From: Anaerolineales bacterium
GTDB taxonomy: Bacteria > Chloroflexota > Anaerolineae > Anaerolineales > Villigracilaceae
Assembly: GCA_016927315.1 (NCBI GenBank)
Contig: JAFGMV010000047.1
Span: forward strand, 1 to 32,893
Direction: 5' to 3'
Length of the DNA: 32,893 nt
Of the stretch, positions 1 through 8,522 are shown piece after piece (the stretch's first letter is position 1; each line of letters begins with the position of its first letter). A program made the position numbers and the translations under genes. Below the pieces are notes generated by a model. That model searched no databases and had not been told where the DNA came from. It saw only the letters and a program-made list of their open reading frames with translations.

Positions 1-128
1 CGCAGGACAGCCAGGTTTTCGGGAGCCTGATCCTTGCGAACGCGGCTGTGATCTTCATTGAGAGCCACATCCAAAACCCAATGCAGTTCATTTTCGATGG
101 GCCAATGTTTGCGAACATTAGAAAAATG
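1..128 (-). pseudogene. ISAs1-family transposase, C-terminal fragment
   Basis: The minus strand reads a conserved ISAs1 C-terminal block: [14 protein letters not shown] followed by [20 protein letters not shown]. In this family that region carries the last acidic residue of the DDE catalytic centre (the E of IEN). The fragment runs off the left window edge, so its true end cannot be seen. On its upstream side the match fades just before the end of the IS66 remnant, so the N-terminal two thirds of the transposase is absent here. It is treated as a relic. It could be the end of a longer broken copy lying outside the window. Confidence 0.75.
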
Positions 129-160
129 CGCGTATCCGTTCGGTTGGTATAACGGCAAAC

Positions 161-1030
161 CTAAGTAGCGGGCAGCAAAGAAGATGCGGTTATATCCAGA
201 AGGTTGACGTGACAAGATGAAACCAAGTAATCGAGCACATCCCGCTTCTGTTGGCGCAAGGTAGTAACTGTTGTCATAATGCGCTCGACGAACTGGCTTC
301 CCTTTTCACGTTAAGTTCCAAAGCTGCGTTTCCGCCAAATCACAGCACGTCGTAACGCGCGTTCAGCCACGTTGTTGGTAGGTTCAATCCCTTCGTGGTC
401 GACAAACATCCAGAGTACCTGCTCCAGTTGGAGAATGTTCTGGCAGGTTTTTCGGGTTTGGGTCTGATTTACAAATGCACCAATACACAGCAAACTTTTG
501 ATTTAGCGTCGAATGGGCTGCATGGCGCATTGGAAATCAAGGCGGGAAATCGTTCCATCCCGGACGCGATGCCAAAGGGCAAAGAATAACTTAACCTGCT
601 CCAGAAGCAGTCGCCTTACTATTTTGGATTTTCCGCCATGTTCTACCCAAGCTTGAAAGTCGCGTTTGAAGTGCGCCCAACAGGCTTGCCGCTTTTCAGG
701 ATTGATCCAGTTACAAGCGCTGTAGTGGTCTGATCCCAAGATCCCGACAAAGTCTTCTCCGAGCAACTCTTTCGCCCCGCTGGCGCCTCGGGTTTTGAAA
801 ATCCGGAAGACGGTCAAGCCAGGCGTAACGCAGACCCACAACCAGCGCAGTTGCGTCAATTCGTGCCAACTGGTTTCATCCATGTTTTTTGCGGTTTGTT
901 GTTGAGTATATTCAAGCGCGGTATCCACCGGTTGCTTCAAGGACTGGCTGAAGTGTTCTTCCTGAACCAGAATGCTTCCCAGTCCAATTTCAAGATGGAC
1001 AACCGCTTCAAACATCTCGACCATGTTCCA
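161..1030 (-). pseudogene. IS66-family transposase, 5'-truncated with two in-frame stops
   Basis: The minus strand encodes the catalytic half of an IS66 transposase: the first Asp in NMDETSWHE, the second in GILGSDHYSACNW, the block CWAHFKRDFQAWVEHGG, the Glu in EGIEPTNNVAERALRRAV, and the C-terminal [20 protein letters not shown] ending in SSLLPAT. All pieces lie in one frame, but that frame is interrupted by TAA at 503-505 and again at 311-313. The second stop sits where family members usually read Gln after the SFGT motif. The N-terminal zinc-finger and helical region is missing, and similarity stops near 1030 where an ISKra4 remnant begins on the other strand. The copy cannot make active transposase. 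Confidence 0.88.
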
Positions 1031-1628
1031 CTATTGGATGGTAAAGATACTGCCCTGAACCGATTAGACGAACAATTCCGACTTCGAAAGGGCAGCCACA
1101 TTCAGTATAAAATTGCACTATACGACGGTTGTGAAGCTCTGCAAACTCGCATTGCCAAGCACTTTCCAGACTTCATCCTGATCTTGGATTTCATCCATGC
1201 CAACGAGTATCTGTGGAAGGTCACTAATACTTTATTCTGCAAGACCAATGATTTACGCTTTGAACGGATGAAGAAACATACCCTGCTGCTGCTTTCAGGA
1301 CAAACCAGTCAACTCATTACTGAATTCCGTTCACTGGCAACACAACCGAAGATCAGCAAGCACAAACGTATACAACTCATCAAGACCGCCAACTACTTTG
1401 AATGCAACCTGACTTTCATAGATTATCCCATTTACTTGTCCAATGGCTGGCCGATTGCTTCTGGCGTGATCAATGGCGCTTGCCGCCTTTTTTGTGAAAG
1501 ATCGTTGCGAATTATTAGGAATGCGCTGGTTACAAACTGCCGCAAAGAACCTCTTGCGCCTGCGCGCCGTCGCTGAAAACAACAATTAGGACGACTACCA
1601 TGCTTATCGCAAAAAACAGCGTCACTAA
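1031..1628 (+). pseudogene. ISKra4-family transposase, C-terminal fragment with frameshift
   Basis: The plus strand reads a typical ISKra4 C-terminal half: KIALYDGCEALQTRIAKHFP, DFILILDFIHANEYLWK and GWPIASGVINGACR. After about position 1510 the match jumps to another frame (GMRWLQTAAKNLLRLRAVAE), which shows a frameshift. A TAG near 1588 then stands where a Trp is expected before DDYHAYRKKQRH, and the remnant ends at TAA 1626-1628. The N-terminal half is absent because an IS66 remnant abuts at about 1030. It is a dead element. Confidence 0.8.
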
Positions 1629-1849
1629 GATTATATGGGGCGCTTCCAGTCAATCTTGAACCTGTCGATACACAATCCCTGGCATCTCGATCTGTTGCCC
1701 ATGCGCCTGTTGTTGATCTGCTGGCCCCAAATAAATCCAGCCCTTACCCGCAAATGCCCTTGGCCGCTTGATTCTTGGCTTACTCAGTTTTCAACTCAAA
1801 TGAAACACACCCAATTCATACTAGCTATCCACATTCTAGCCAAATTCAA

Positions 1850-1879
1850 TTGACTGCCAGCTAAATTTCATTGTACACT
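1850..1879 (+). promoter_or_regulatory. Sigma-70-like promoter for the transglutaminase gene
   Basis: TTGACT (1850-1855) and TACACT (1874-1879) are separated by 18 bp. The start codon ATG at 1886 lies six bases after the -10 box, so transcription would begin at or next to the A of ATG and give a leaderless message. The 1629-1849 interval between the IS remnants and this promoter shows no gene I can support. Confidence 0.6.
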
Positions 1880-1885
1880 CAAAGC

Positions 1886-4210
1886 ATGGTAAAAAGACTT
1901 ACTCACTGGTGGGACTGGCCTTCGATTGGTATCCTGTTCCTGGCTGTTTTTACCAGCGCCAGCCGACTGGTTGTCACAAAGTGGTCATCTCAACTGGGAA
2001 TTGTCGAGTCAACCTGTCTACTTGGGCTAGTGCTTGGTTTTTTACTGGGAAAAAGCTTTTACCACCGCCACATCGTCTTCGGATTTGCCCTGGCTTACAC
2101 CCTGATCGGGCTGCCCCTGCGTCTTTCTTCAGCAATCACCGGAGACATCTCGTTGCTAAAACGTTTCATAATTATGATAGAAAGGTTAAGCCTTTCGGTC
2201 AATGAACTGCTGACAGGGCAGCCAATTGTTGATTCGCTGTTCTTCATTACGATCCTCTCACTTGTGTACTGGGTAATGGCCCTGCTTTCCGGATATTCAC
2301 TGACACGCAGCGCAAACTATCTGCTGTCCGTACTGCCGGCAGGAATTGCAATCATCATCCTGCAAGTTTACGATCCAATCCCGATCCGAACCTGGTTCAT
2401 GGCCATATATATCTTCCTCTCAATAGCACTGCTGGGCCGGATCATGTATTTAAGCAAACACATCACCTGGAAAGAGAAACGGGTTTTCGTAAGCCTCGAA
2501 GCCAGGTATGACCTGACAAACGGTATCCTGATCTCAGCAGCAATATTGATACTCGTGTCCTGGAGCCTGCCATCCCCACTGACAAGGACAGAAGATGATA
2601 CGTCCCTGTGGCAGCTTATTACCCAACCCTGGCATAATATTCGTCAACGTATAAACAATATTTTTGCCTCGATTGAAAGTCCGTCAGAATTCGATTTTTA
2701 TGGAAACCGCCTGAACCTGGGGACGGGTAATTCCCTTAGTGAAGACGTTGTATTTGAAGTACATCTTCAATCGATAGAAGTGAAGCCTGTACGTTTTTAC
2801 TGGCGAGGACGTGTCTATGATACCTATGAAGGCCAGTGGACCTCGTCGGCGATTGGTACCCAAAACTTCTTCCCAGATACAAATGAAAATATACCCGTTC
2901 CTGACATAACCGGACGACACATTGCAGATATTACTTTTAAAACCGGGAATAACTTGTTTACGATTTACACAGCCCCCCAGCCGCTTTGGATAAACCGAAA
3001 ATCCAGGATTCACTATAACCTGACTCCAGACGGATCTACCGATATCGTTGTCATCCAGGCCATAGAAATGATCTTTGAAAACTCAACATATCTCACGCGT
3101 TCAGCGATCAATAACCCGACGATATCAGAGCTGCGCGCAGCCGGGGATAGTTACCCTGAATGGGTAACCGAACGCTATTTGCAACTTCCTGTTAATTTCT
3201 CTTCCGATATAAAAGAACTATCGGAGGAAGTCACCCGGGGAGCAAAAACCCCCTACGACAAAGCTGCACGTATCACAACCTACCTGCGGGAAAATATCAC
3301 GTATAAATCTACTATTCCCAACCCACCATTTGGTCGTGATCCCCTGGAATGGGTTCTGTTCGAATCAAAAGAAGGTTTCTGCAATTATTATGCAACGGCG
3401 GAAGTGCTCATGCTGCGCTCCCAGGGTATTCCAGCCCGGCTGGCTGTCGGTTTTTCCCAGGGAGAGGTTGACAAGACAGGCGCTTCATATTCAATAAAAC
3501 AACGCGATGCCCATGCCTGGCCTGAGGTTTATTTTCCAAAGATTGGATGGGTAGAATTTGAACCTACCGCAAACCAAAATATCCTTGAGCGTCCGATCGG
3601 GATCCAGTTGGAACCAGGACCCCGAAATGAAGATACATCTTCCAATAACCCTGCAAAAATATCGGAAAATGTTGGTGGAAACCTTCCCGAAGACATAGAA
3701 TTGGTCGAAGCGCAAAATGCCCCCACCACAACCAAGTTATGGGGTATTATTCTATTGGGAGCAACAAGCATCATCATTCTCTCCTGGCCGCTGAATTTTC
3801 GCTATGGTGTGATCGATATTGTTTCAGCAGCCCTTGATCGTTTTTTGATCCGTCTCGGCTTTCGTTCCCCGGATTGGCTGCAAGCATTGTCCAAAAGGGC
3901 CAATCTCAGCCCAATCGAACGAACCTTTGGCATCGTCACAACCAGCCTGAAATGGTTAGGGAATCCCCCTGCGCCCCATGAAACTGCTTCCCAACGGGCA
4001 ATCACACTATGCCGACTGATACCACGGGCCAGAGAGTCTGTACAAATCCTGACAGATGAATTGCAAATCTCTGTTTACAGTCTCACACCTGCCAACATGA
4101 AACATGCCCGACAGGCCTACCGCATAATTTTCTTTTACAGTATTGGTGCTTCTGTTATGGTTCAACTTGAACGAATAAAAAAGAAATTTATACTAAGAAC
4201 GCGGCTATAA
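1886..4210 (+). CDS. TgpA-like membrane transglutaminase-domain protein
   Basis: This is a 774-residue membrane protein. The N-terminal ~250 residues hold several hydrophobic segments (DUF3488/TgpA-like). A large extracytoplasmic region follows, containing a transglutaminase-like core: Cys499 in EGFCNYYATAEVLMLRSQGI, His543 in RDAHAWPEVYF, and Glu559 in GWVEFEPT, where many relatives have Asp. A further membrane segment near residue 615 leads to a cytoplasmic tail resembling DUF4129. The family is thought to act on peptides or wall-linked amines, but the substrate is unknown. ATG 1886 is chosen over an upstream in-frame TTG at 1871 because that TTG overlaps the promoter. The next gene (cyclase) follows after 11 bases. 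Fold assignment is firm, function is not. Confidence 0.85.
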   Translation: MVKRLTHWWDWPSIGILFLAVFTSASRLVVTKWSSQLGIVESTCLLGLVLGFLLGKSFYHRHIVFGFALAYTLIGLPLRLSSAITGDISLLKRFIIMIERLSLSVNELLTGQPIVDSLFFITILSLVYWVMALLSGYSLTRSANYLLSVLPAGIAIIILQVYDPIPIRTWFMAIYIFLSIALLGRIMYLSKHITWKEKRVFVSLEARYDLTNGILISAAILILVSWSLPSPLTRTEDDTSLWQLITQPWHNIRQRINNIFASIESPSEFDFYGNRLNLGTGNSLSEDVVFEVHLQSIEVKPVRFYWRGRVYDTYEGQWTSSAIGTQNFFPDTNENIPVPDITGRHIADITFKTGNNLFTIYTAPQPLWINRKSRIHYNLTPDGSTDIVVIQAIEMIFENSTYLTRSAINNPTISELRAAGDSYPEWVTERYLQLPVNFSSDIKELSEEVTRGAKTPYDKAARITTYLRENITYKSTIPNPPFGRDPLEWVLFESKEGFCNYYATAEVLMLRSQGIPARLAVGFSQGEVDKTGASYSIKQRDAHAWPEVYFPKIGWVEFEPTANQNILERPIGIQLEPGPRNEDTSSNNPAKISENVGGNLPEDIELVEAQNAPTTTKLWGIILLGATSIIILSWPLNFRYGVIDIVSAALDRFLIRLGFRSPDWLQALSKRANLSPIERTFGIVTTSLKWLGNPPAPHETASQRAITLCRLIPRARESVQILTDELQISVYSLTPANMKHARQAYRIIFFYSIGASVMVQLERIKKKFILRTRL

Positions 4211-4211
4211 T
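4167..4211 (+). promoter_or_regulatory. Candidate internal promoter for the cyclase gene
   Basis: TTGAAC (4167-4172) and TATACT (4189-4194) are spaced by 16 bp inside the 3' end of the transglutaminase gene. A second -10-like TATAAT lies at 4206-4211, only ten bases before the cyclase ATG, without a clear -35. No Shine-Dalgarno sequence precedes ATG 4222, so the message has a very short or SD-less leader. The gene may also be co-transcribed from upstream. Confidence 0.5.
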
Positions 4212-4221
4212 CTTCATATAC

Positions 4222-5931
4222 ATGGAAAACACAACCCGCCCTTCTAAATTCCACGAACAAATTTATGCCCTGGAACAGCAGCTAGAGAAAATATATTCAT
4301 CGCTTAAGTCCAGCAGCGGTGGGATTCCTCCATCCTCTCTGGAGGACATTGTCAATCTACAAATCATCCTGAAGCACCTTGCCCAACAGGCAGCTGCTAT
4401 TGAGAATGATCTAGTGCATATGCGCGCCCTGGCCGGGATCGGCCAGGTGGTTAACTCTACGCTGGAACTGGACACCGTTCTCCAGGTCGTAATGGATACG
4501 ATCATCCGGATTACTCAGGCAGAGCGCGGTTTCCTGATGTTGAGTGACGAAGACGGGGAAATGACAATACGTGTAGCCCGTAACTGGGAACAGGAATCAA
4601 TCAACTCTAATGAGTTTGCCATCAGCCGTACAATCGTTCAGCGAGTGATCAGCAGCGGCCAGCCAGTCCTGACCACGAATGCCCGTGAGGATCCTCGCTT
4701 CGGTGGACAGGAAAGCATTGTTGCCTATAACCTGAGATCCATTCTATGTGTACCGCTGAAAGTAAAAAATGATCTGATCGGTGTCATTTACGCCGATAAC
4801 CGCATCCGAAGCGGAATTTTTTCCGATGCCGATCGTGACTTGCTGGCTGGTTTTGCCAACCAGGCTGCAGTTGCGATTGAAAATGCACGCTTGTTCGAAT
4901 CCTTACGACAGACCCTGTCAGAGGCAACCCGCCTCAAGAACCTGATGGATAACATCTTTGCTTCAATTGCCAGCGGTGTAATCACTGCCGACATCCGGGA
5001 TAAGATCATGTTGTGTAACCGGGCTGCAGAGTCGATACTGGGGCGGGCAACGAATGAGTTGATCGGGTCGCAACTGGAGGAAGTGTTACCACTCGCCGCC
5101 AATGTACTCATTCCTCAATTGGATATCGTACGAAAGACGGATAAGCCAATTATCGGCCTGGAAGTCACCAACAATATGCCTGATGGCAGCAACATCAACT
5201 GGCGTTTTAATCTGTCTCCGCTCAAAGATGGAAATGAAATTACCCGTGGCGTTGCCATCGTGCTGGACGATCTGACAGATCAAAAACGCCTGGAGGCTCA
5301 ACGCCGCCTTTTTGAGCGTATGGTCTCCCCGGCTGTAATCGAACAACTTGACCCCAACAGTATGCCGTTAGGCGGTAAACGAGTGGATATCACCATACTA
5401 TTCGCAGATATCCGGGGCTTTACCAGCTACAGCGAAATGCAGTCTCCGGAAGACCTCGTCTTCATACTGAACCGGTACCTGGCTGCTGCAGCAGAAGCTG
5501 TCCTGGCAGAGGAAGGCACGATCGATAAATTCCTGGGAGATGCCGTCATGGCCTGGTTCAATGCCCCCATTCCACAGAAAGACCATACCCTGCGGGCTGT
5601 TAAAACTGCTCTGGCAATTCGTAATGCAGTTGAAAAACTCCACAAAGAACTTCCTCCTGATGCGCATCTTTCTTTTGGAGCTGGTATCCATTACGGAGAA
5701 GCGGTCCTGGGTTTGATTGGAACCGAAAGGCGGCTGGAATATACGGCCATTGGTGACAGTGTAAACTCGACCAAACGAATCCAGGAAAACGCCTCCAAAA
5801 ACCAGATTCTGATCAGTGGCGATGCTTATAAACGGGTAGAGAAAAAGGTCATCGCCCAACCTTATGCCCCGTTGAAAGTAAAGGGCAAAAGCAGCCTGAT
5901 TGAAGTTTATGAAGTATTTGATGTTAAGTAA
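4222..5931 (+). CDS. GAF-PAS class III adenylate/guanylate cyclase
   Basis: This 569-residue soluble signalling enzyme is predicted to make cyclic nucleotide from ATP or GTP. An N-terminal coiled-coil stretch (about 10-70) leads into a GAF domain (about 80-225), a helical linker, a PAS domain (about 240-355) and a C-terminal class III cyclase domain (about 365-569). The catalytic set looks complete: metal-binding Asp396 (FADIRGF) and Asp440 (FLGDAVMAW), substrate-selecting Lys436 and Thr508, and transition-state Asn515 and Arg519 (NSTKR). Lys plus Thr/Asp at the base-reading positions favours ATP. There is no membrane segment. The ligand of GAF or PAS cannot be told. It lies directly after the transglutaminase gene, and a strong terminator follows. 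Confidence 0.92.
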   Translation: MENTTRPSKFHEQIYALEQQLEKIYSSLKSSSGGIPPSSLEDIVNLQIILKHLAQQAAAIENDLVHMRALAGIGQVVNSTLELDTVLQVVMDTIIRITQAERGFLMLSDEDGEMTIRVARNWEQESINSNEFAISRTIVQRVISSGQPVLTTNAREDPRFGGQESIVAYNLRSILCVPLKVKNDLIGVIYADNRIRSGIFSDADRDLLAGFANQAAVAIENARLFESLRQTLSEATRLKNLMDNIFASIASGVITADIRDKIMLCNRAAESILGRATNELIGSQLEEVLPLAANVLIPQLDIVRKTDKPIIGLEVTNNMPDGSNINWRFNLSPLKDGNEITRGVAIVLDDLTDQKRLEAQRRLFERMVSPAVIEQLDPNSMPLGGKRVDITILFADIRGFTSYSEMQSPEDLVFILNRYLAAAAEAVLAEEGTIDKFLGDAVMAWFNAPIPQKDHTLRAVKTALAIRNAVEKLHKELPPDAHLSFGAGIHYGEAVLGLIGTERRLEYTAIGDSVNSTKRIQENASKNQILISGDAYKRVEKKVIAQPYAPLKVKGKSSLIEVYEVFDVK

Positions 5932-5941
5932 CCCTGAATAA

Positions 5942-5985
5942 AAGAAAGGGAGCCGCACAGAGAGTACAGTGCAGCTCCCTTTCTT
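5942..5985. terminator. Bidirectional intrinsic terminator between convergent genes
   Basis: AAGAAAGGGAGC (5942-5953) pairs with GCTCCCTTTCTT (5974-5985), a perfect 12-bp stem whose A/T flanks give a U-run on either strand. It sits between the end of the cyclase gene and the end of the convergent VKOR gene. Confidence 0.85.
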
Positions 5986-6002
5986 AGCAGGTTCTACATG
6001 GT

Positions 6003-7121
6003 TCAATCCCGCGGACTAATCCTGCTAACCAGAGCCCTTTTCCCGGGGGAGATTGAAAGCCAGAACAACACCGTCATCAAGATTGCGGAAGTCAGACACC
6101 AGGCACAGGTAGCGCCAATAACGAATGGTTCCAGGAAGGTCAAATAAATGGAAAACAGGAGGCCAAAGGTCGCCATTCCCAAAATTGCCAAGACAGCCAG
6201 ATCCGCCAAAAAACCGCGCCCAAATCGTCCAATAACCCAGGCAAGGATGATTGCAATATAACCGATCAACCCCAAAACGCCAATCGACAGGAAGCCAAAC
6301 AAACGGGCGTAGTCGCTTTGTTGGACAGTATTGCAATCCCCAACGGGTCCACAGACAGCTAACGTTTGAGTGACCTCGACATAGGCAAGATACCCGGCAA
6401 CACCCAGCCCGATGATACAAATGACCGGAATGACCCACGCCCGTCCCTGGTTCAAACCGCTTCCAGAAGTCCTCACAAAATATACTATCCCACCCAAAAG
6501 AGACAGAACCATCGCACCCAGAACAGTTGCAGCCAGGCTGTTTGCAACGCGATCCTGAGCAAAACGTTCTGCCATCGTTATTGTTGCCGCCTCTTGCAGG
6601 TTTTCAGTGCTGGTTTCCGTTTCGCCTGATTGCATTTCACTTGTTTGCGAAGCATCCGTTCCAGATGCCTGCTCCAGGGCTTCTTTCCATCCCGGCACTT
6701 CCGGCCAGTCTACACCTCCCTGCGCCAGGTAAGTCTCGACCAAGCCTGGAAAGCGTTCCGGGATTTCTCCTGACCCAACCAGGACAATATCATCAATCAC
6801 GAGCGTCGGAACACCAAGTCGGGTTGGTGGGATTTCAAACCACTGAATGGCAGATTCATACATAGCCTGCCCTTCCGGTTGGGAAACATCAATTCCCACA
6901 ACCATCAATTGGGAACCATATTGGTTCGCCAGAGGAGGTAAATACTCAAATATAACCTTGTGGCAATGCGGGCAGTTAGGCGAGAAAAACAGTACAGCCT
7001 TTACAACCGGCTCATCATCCTGGGCAGCTGCACTGCCCGGTATAATCATTCCTAAAAGCTGACTCGCCAAAAAAACGGATAAAACAATTCGAAAACCTTT
7101 TTTTCTCATTAAGAATTTCAT
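6003..7121 (-). CDS. Thioredoxin-fold / vitamin K epoxide reductase (VKOR) fusion
   Basis: A protein of about 372 residues predicted to drive disulfide bond formation outside the cytoplasm. A signal-like N-terminus (MRKKGFRIVLSV, small residues at SAAAQ) precedes a thioredoxin-fold domain with a CPHC active site at residues 50-53. After a linker, a multi-helix VKOR membrane domain shows both expected cysteine pairs: the loop pair in CGPVGDC and the quinone-proximal pair in CAWC. VKOR would pass electrons to quinone and reoxidise the thioredoxin partner. This order (thioredoxin first, VKOR second) is the reverse of the common bacterial fusion. I prefer the ATG at 7121 (preceded by AAGGTTG) to the upstream ATG at 7163. 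It ends at the shared terminator and is about 170 bases from the MIP18 gene, so it probably has its own promoter. Confidence 0.88.
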   Translation of the reverse strand: MKFLMRKKGFRIVLSVFLASQLLGMIIPGSAAAQDDEPVVKAVLFFSPNCPHCHKVIFEYLPPLANQYGSQLMVVGIDVSQPEGQAMYESAIQWFEIPPTRLGVPTLVIDDIVLVGSGEIPERFPGLVETYLAQGGVDWPEVPGWKEALEQASGTDASQTSEMQSGETETSTENLQEAATITMAERFAQDRVANSLAATVLGAMVLSLLGGIVYFVRTSGSGLNQGRAWVIPVICIIGLGVAGYLAYVEVTQTLAVCGPVGDCNTVQQSDYARLFGFLSIGVLGLIGYIAIILAWVIGRFGRGFLADLAVLAILGMATFGLLFSIYLTFLEPFVIGATCAWCLTSAILMTVLFWLSISPGKRALVSRISPRD

Positions 7122-7294
7122 ATTGGTCAACCTTGTTGATGAGTAATTTTCTATTGGGATCAATTAGTTAGGGTAGATGTACTTAAATCATGAGCAAAAG
7201 TTTTATCAAATCTTTTTCCAATTGTACAGTAGATCGCGATGATCATGGATTGGTGCATTCATTTATTGCGCTAACAATAATCCTGTTATCCAAT

Positions 7295-7609
7295 TTACTT
7301 TCTATACTGCTTCATGAATTCCTGGAGGATTTGATTCAATTCAGTCGATTGAAGATAACCAACAATCTCAAAATCCTGTTCGATGACCCCATCCACTTCG
7401 GCAACAGCTTTCTGGATTTCCTGTGCAAGAGGGACAGCTATTGGGCAAAGTGGTGAAGAAGGACGAAATTTATAAGAAACCTGCCCTTCCTTGCTGACCG
7501 TCAGGTCTTCAATCAGGCGCATGCGTATGATATCGACATTGGTTTCCGGGTCAATAACTTGTGAAAGACGATCCAAAACAGCCTGGCGTAATTCTTCAGG
7601 GTTGCTCAT
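7295..7609 (-). CDS. MIP18/DUF59-family iron-sulfur assembly protein
   Basis: This 104-residue protein matches the MIP18 (DUF59, PaaD/SufT-like) family. It opens with a helix (EELRQAVLDRLSQVIDPETN), followed by the conserved DPET turn, VDIIRMRLIEDL, and the Pro/Cys segment FRPSSPLCPIAVPLAQEI. Relatives help mature iron-sulfur proteins, often alongside Mrp/NBP35-type ATPases. That fits its place as last gene of an operon with two MinD-type ferredoxin ATPases. The start follows the upstream stop by one base (TGATATG), with GAGGAA inside the end of the upstream gene as ribosome binding site, so translation is coupled. Confidence 0.85.
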   Translation of the reverse strand: MSNPEELRQAVLDRLSQVIDPETNVDIIRMRLIEDLTVSKEGQVSYKFRPSSPLCPIAVPLAQEIQKAVAEVDGVIEQDFEIVGYLQSTELNQILQEFMKQYRK

Positions 7610-7610
7610 A

Positions 7611-8522
7611 TCATTCCTCTTCCAATAACAGGCTTCGCAGCTTCTGCCAGATCGCGCAGATCGCCTGGCTGGCCGGGGATTGCAGGCAATAAGCCGTCAC
7701 CGCTTCCCCGTGAACCATCGCCTGTGTAACTGTTTCATCAAAAGGAATTTTCCCGATAACGTCCACGCCAAGTATCTGGCAGGTATGCTCAATCTCTATA
7801 GTTCCTTCCGGGAAAACATCCGCCTTATTAATACAGACCAAAGACCTGAGCCGGAAATGCATGGTCATTTGAAGGATACGCTTCAAATCGTGAATGCCCG
7901 ATACGGTTGGCTCTGCAACAATCAGGGCCAAATCTGCACCAGAAGCAGCCGATATAGCCGGACAGCCGATTCCTGGAGGTCCATCAATCAGGATCACATC
8001 CAGAGCATTATCCAACCCCCACAAGCGCGCCTGTTGTTTGACCATCGTTACTAACTTCCCCGAGTTTTCCTGTGCCGGTTCCAATTCAGCATGCAATAAA
8101 GGCCCATAACGGCTATCTGCGCGAAACCACCGACCAACTACTTGGGGCTGCATGGTTATCGCCTCATCTGGACACTGGTACACGCAGGCCGCACAACCAT
8201 CACACGCTCTTGAATCAACTGTATACTTTTTCCCATCTTCGATGACTGCATAGAACCGGCACACTTGTTCACAAATACCGCATCCTTCACATTTGTTCTG
8301 ATCAATGACGGCCAGTGCGCCTCCAACAAAGTCATGCTCTTCTTTCTGGTCTGGCTGCAGCACCAGCCCAAGGTTGGCAGCATCAACATCTGCATCGGCC
8401 AAAACCACTTTTACAGGCGGTGATCCCGTAAAAGCCAGATGAGCCAGAGCCGCGGTCACGCTTGTTTTGCCTGTGCCGCCTTTTCCACTCAATATAACCA
8501 ATTGCTTTAATGATTGCTTCAT
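7611..8522 (-). CDS. MinD/Mrp-type ATPase with two [4Fe-4S] sites (second copy)
   Basis: This is a deviant-Walker ATPase of about 303 residues with an inserted bacterial ferredoxin module. The nucleotide site is SGKGGTGKT (12-20). ADADVDAANL and IDGPPGIGCP supply the other switch motifs. Two clusters are ligated by Cys78, 81, 84, 88 and Cys107, 110, 113, 117 (CEGCGICEQVC and CDGCAACVYQC). It is paralogous to the next gene upstream, and the pair probably works together, as do the tandem ATPases next to orange protein in Desulfovibrio. I choose ATG 8522 because it overlaps the upstream stop as ATGA and has AGGTGG eight bases before it. A GTG at 8534 is possible. Role in loading a metal cluster is inferred. 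Confidence 0.9.
   Translation of the reverse strand: MKQSLKQLVILSGKGGTGKTSVTAALAHLAFTGSPPVKVVLADADVDAANLGLVLQPDQKEEHDFVGGALAVIDQNKCEGCGICEQVCRFYAVIEDGKKYTVDSRACDGCAACVYQCPDEAITMQPQVVGRWFRADSRYGPLLHAELEPAQENSGKLVTMVKQQARLWGLDNALDVILIDGPPGIGCPAISAASGADLALIVAEPTVSGIHDLKRILQMTMHFRLRSLVCINKADVFPEGTIEIEHTCQILGVDVIGKIPFDETVTQAMVHGEAVTAYCLQSPASQAICAIWQKLRSLLLEEE

Noticed and set aside
851-1030. N-terminal part of the plus-strand 241-codon frame
   Set aside because: This stretch is the antisense of the IS66 catalytic region. Only the part after about 1030 has ISKra4 similarity.
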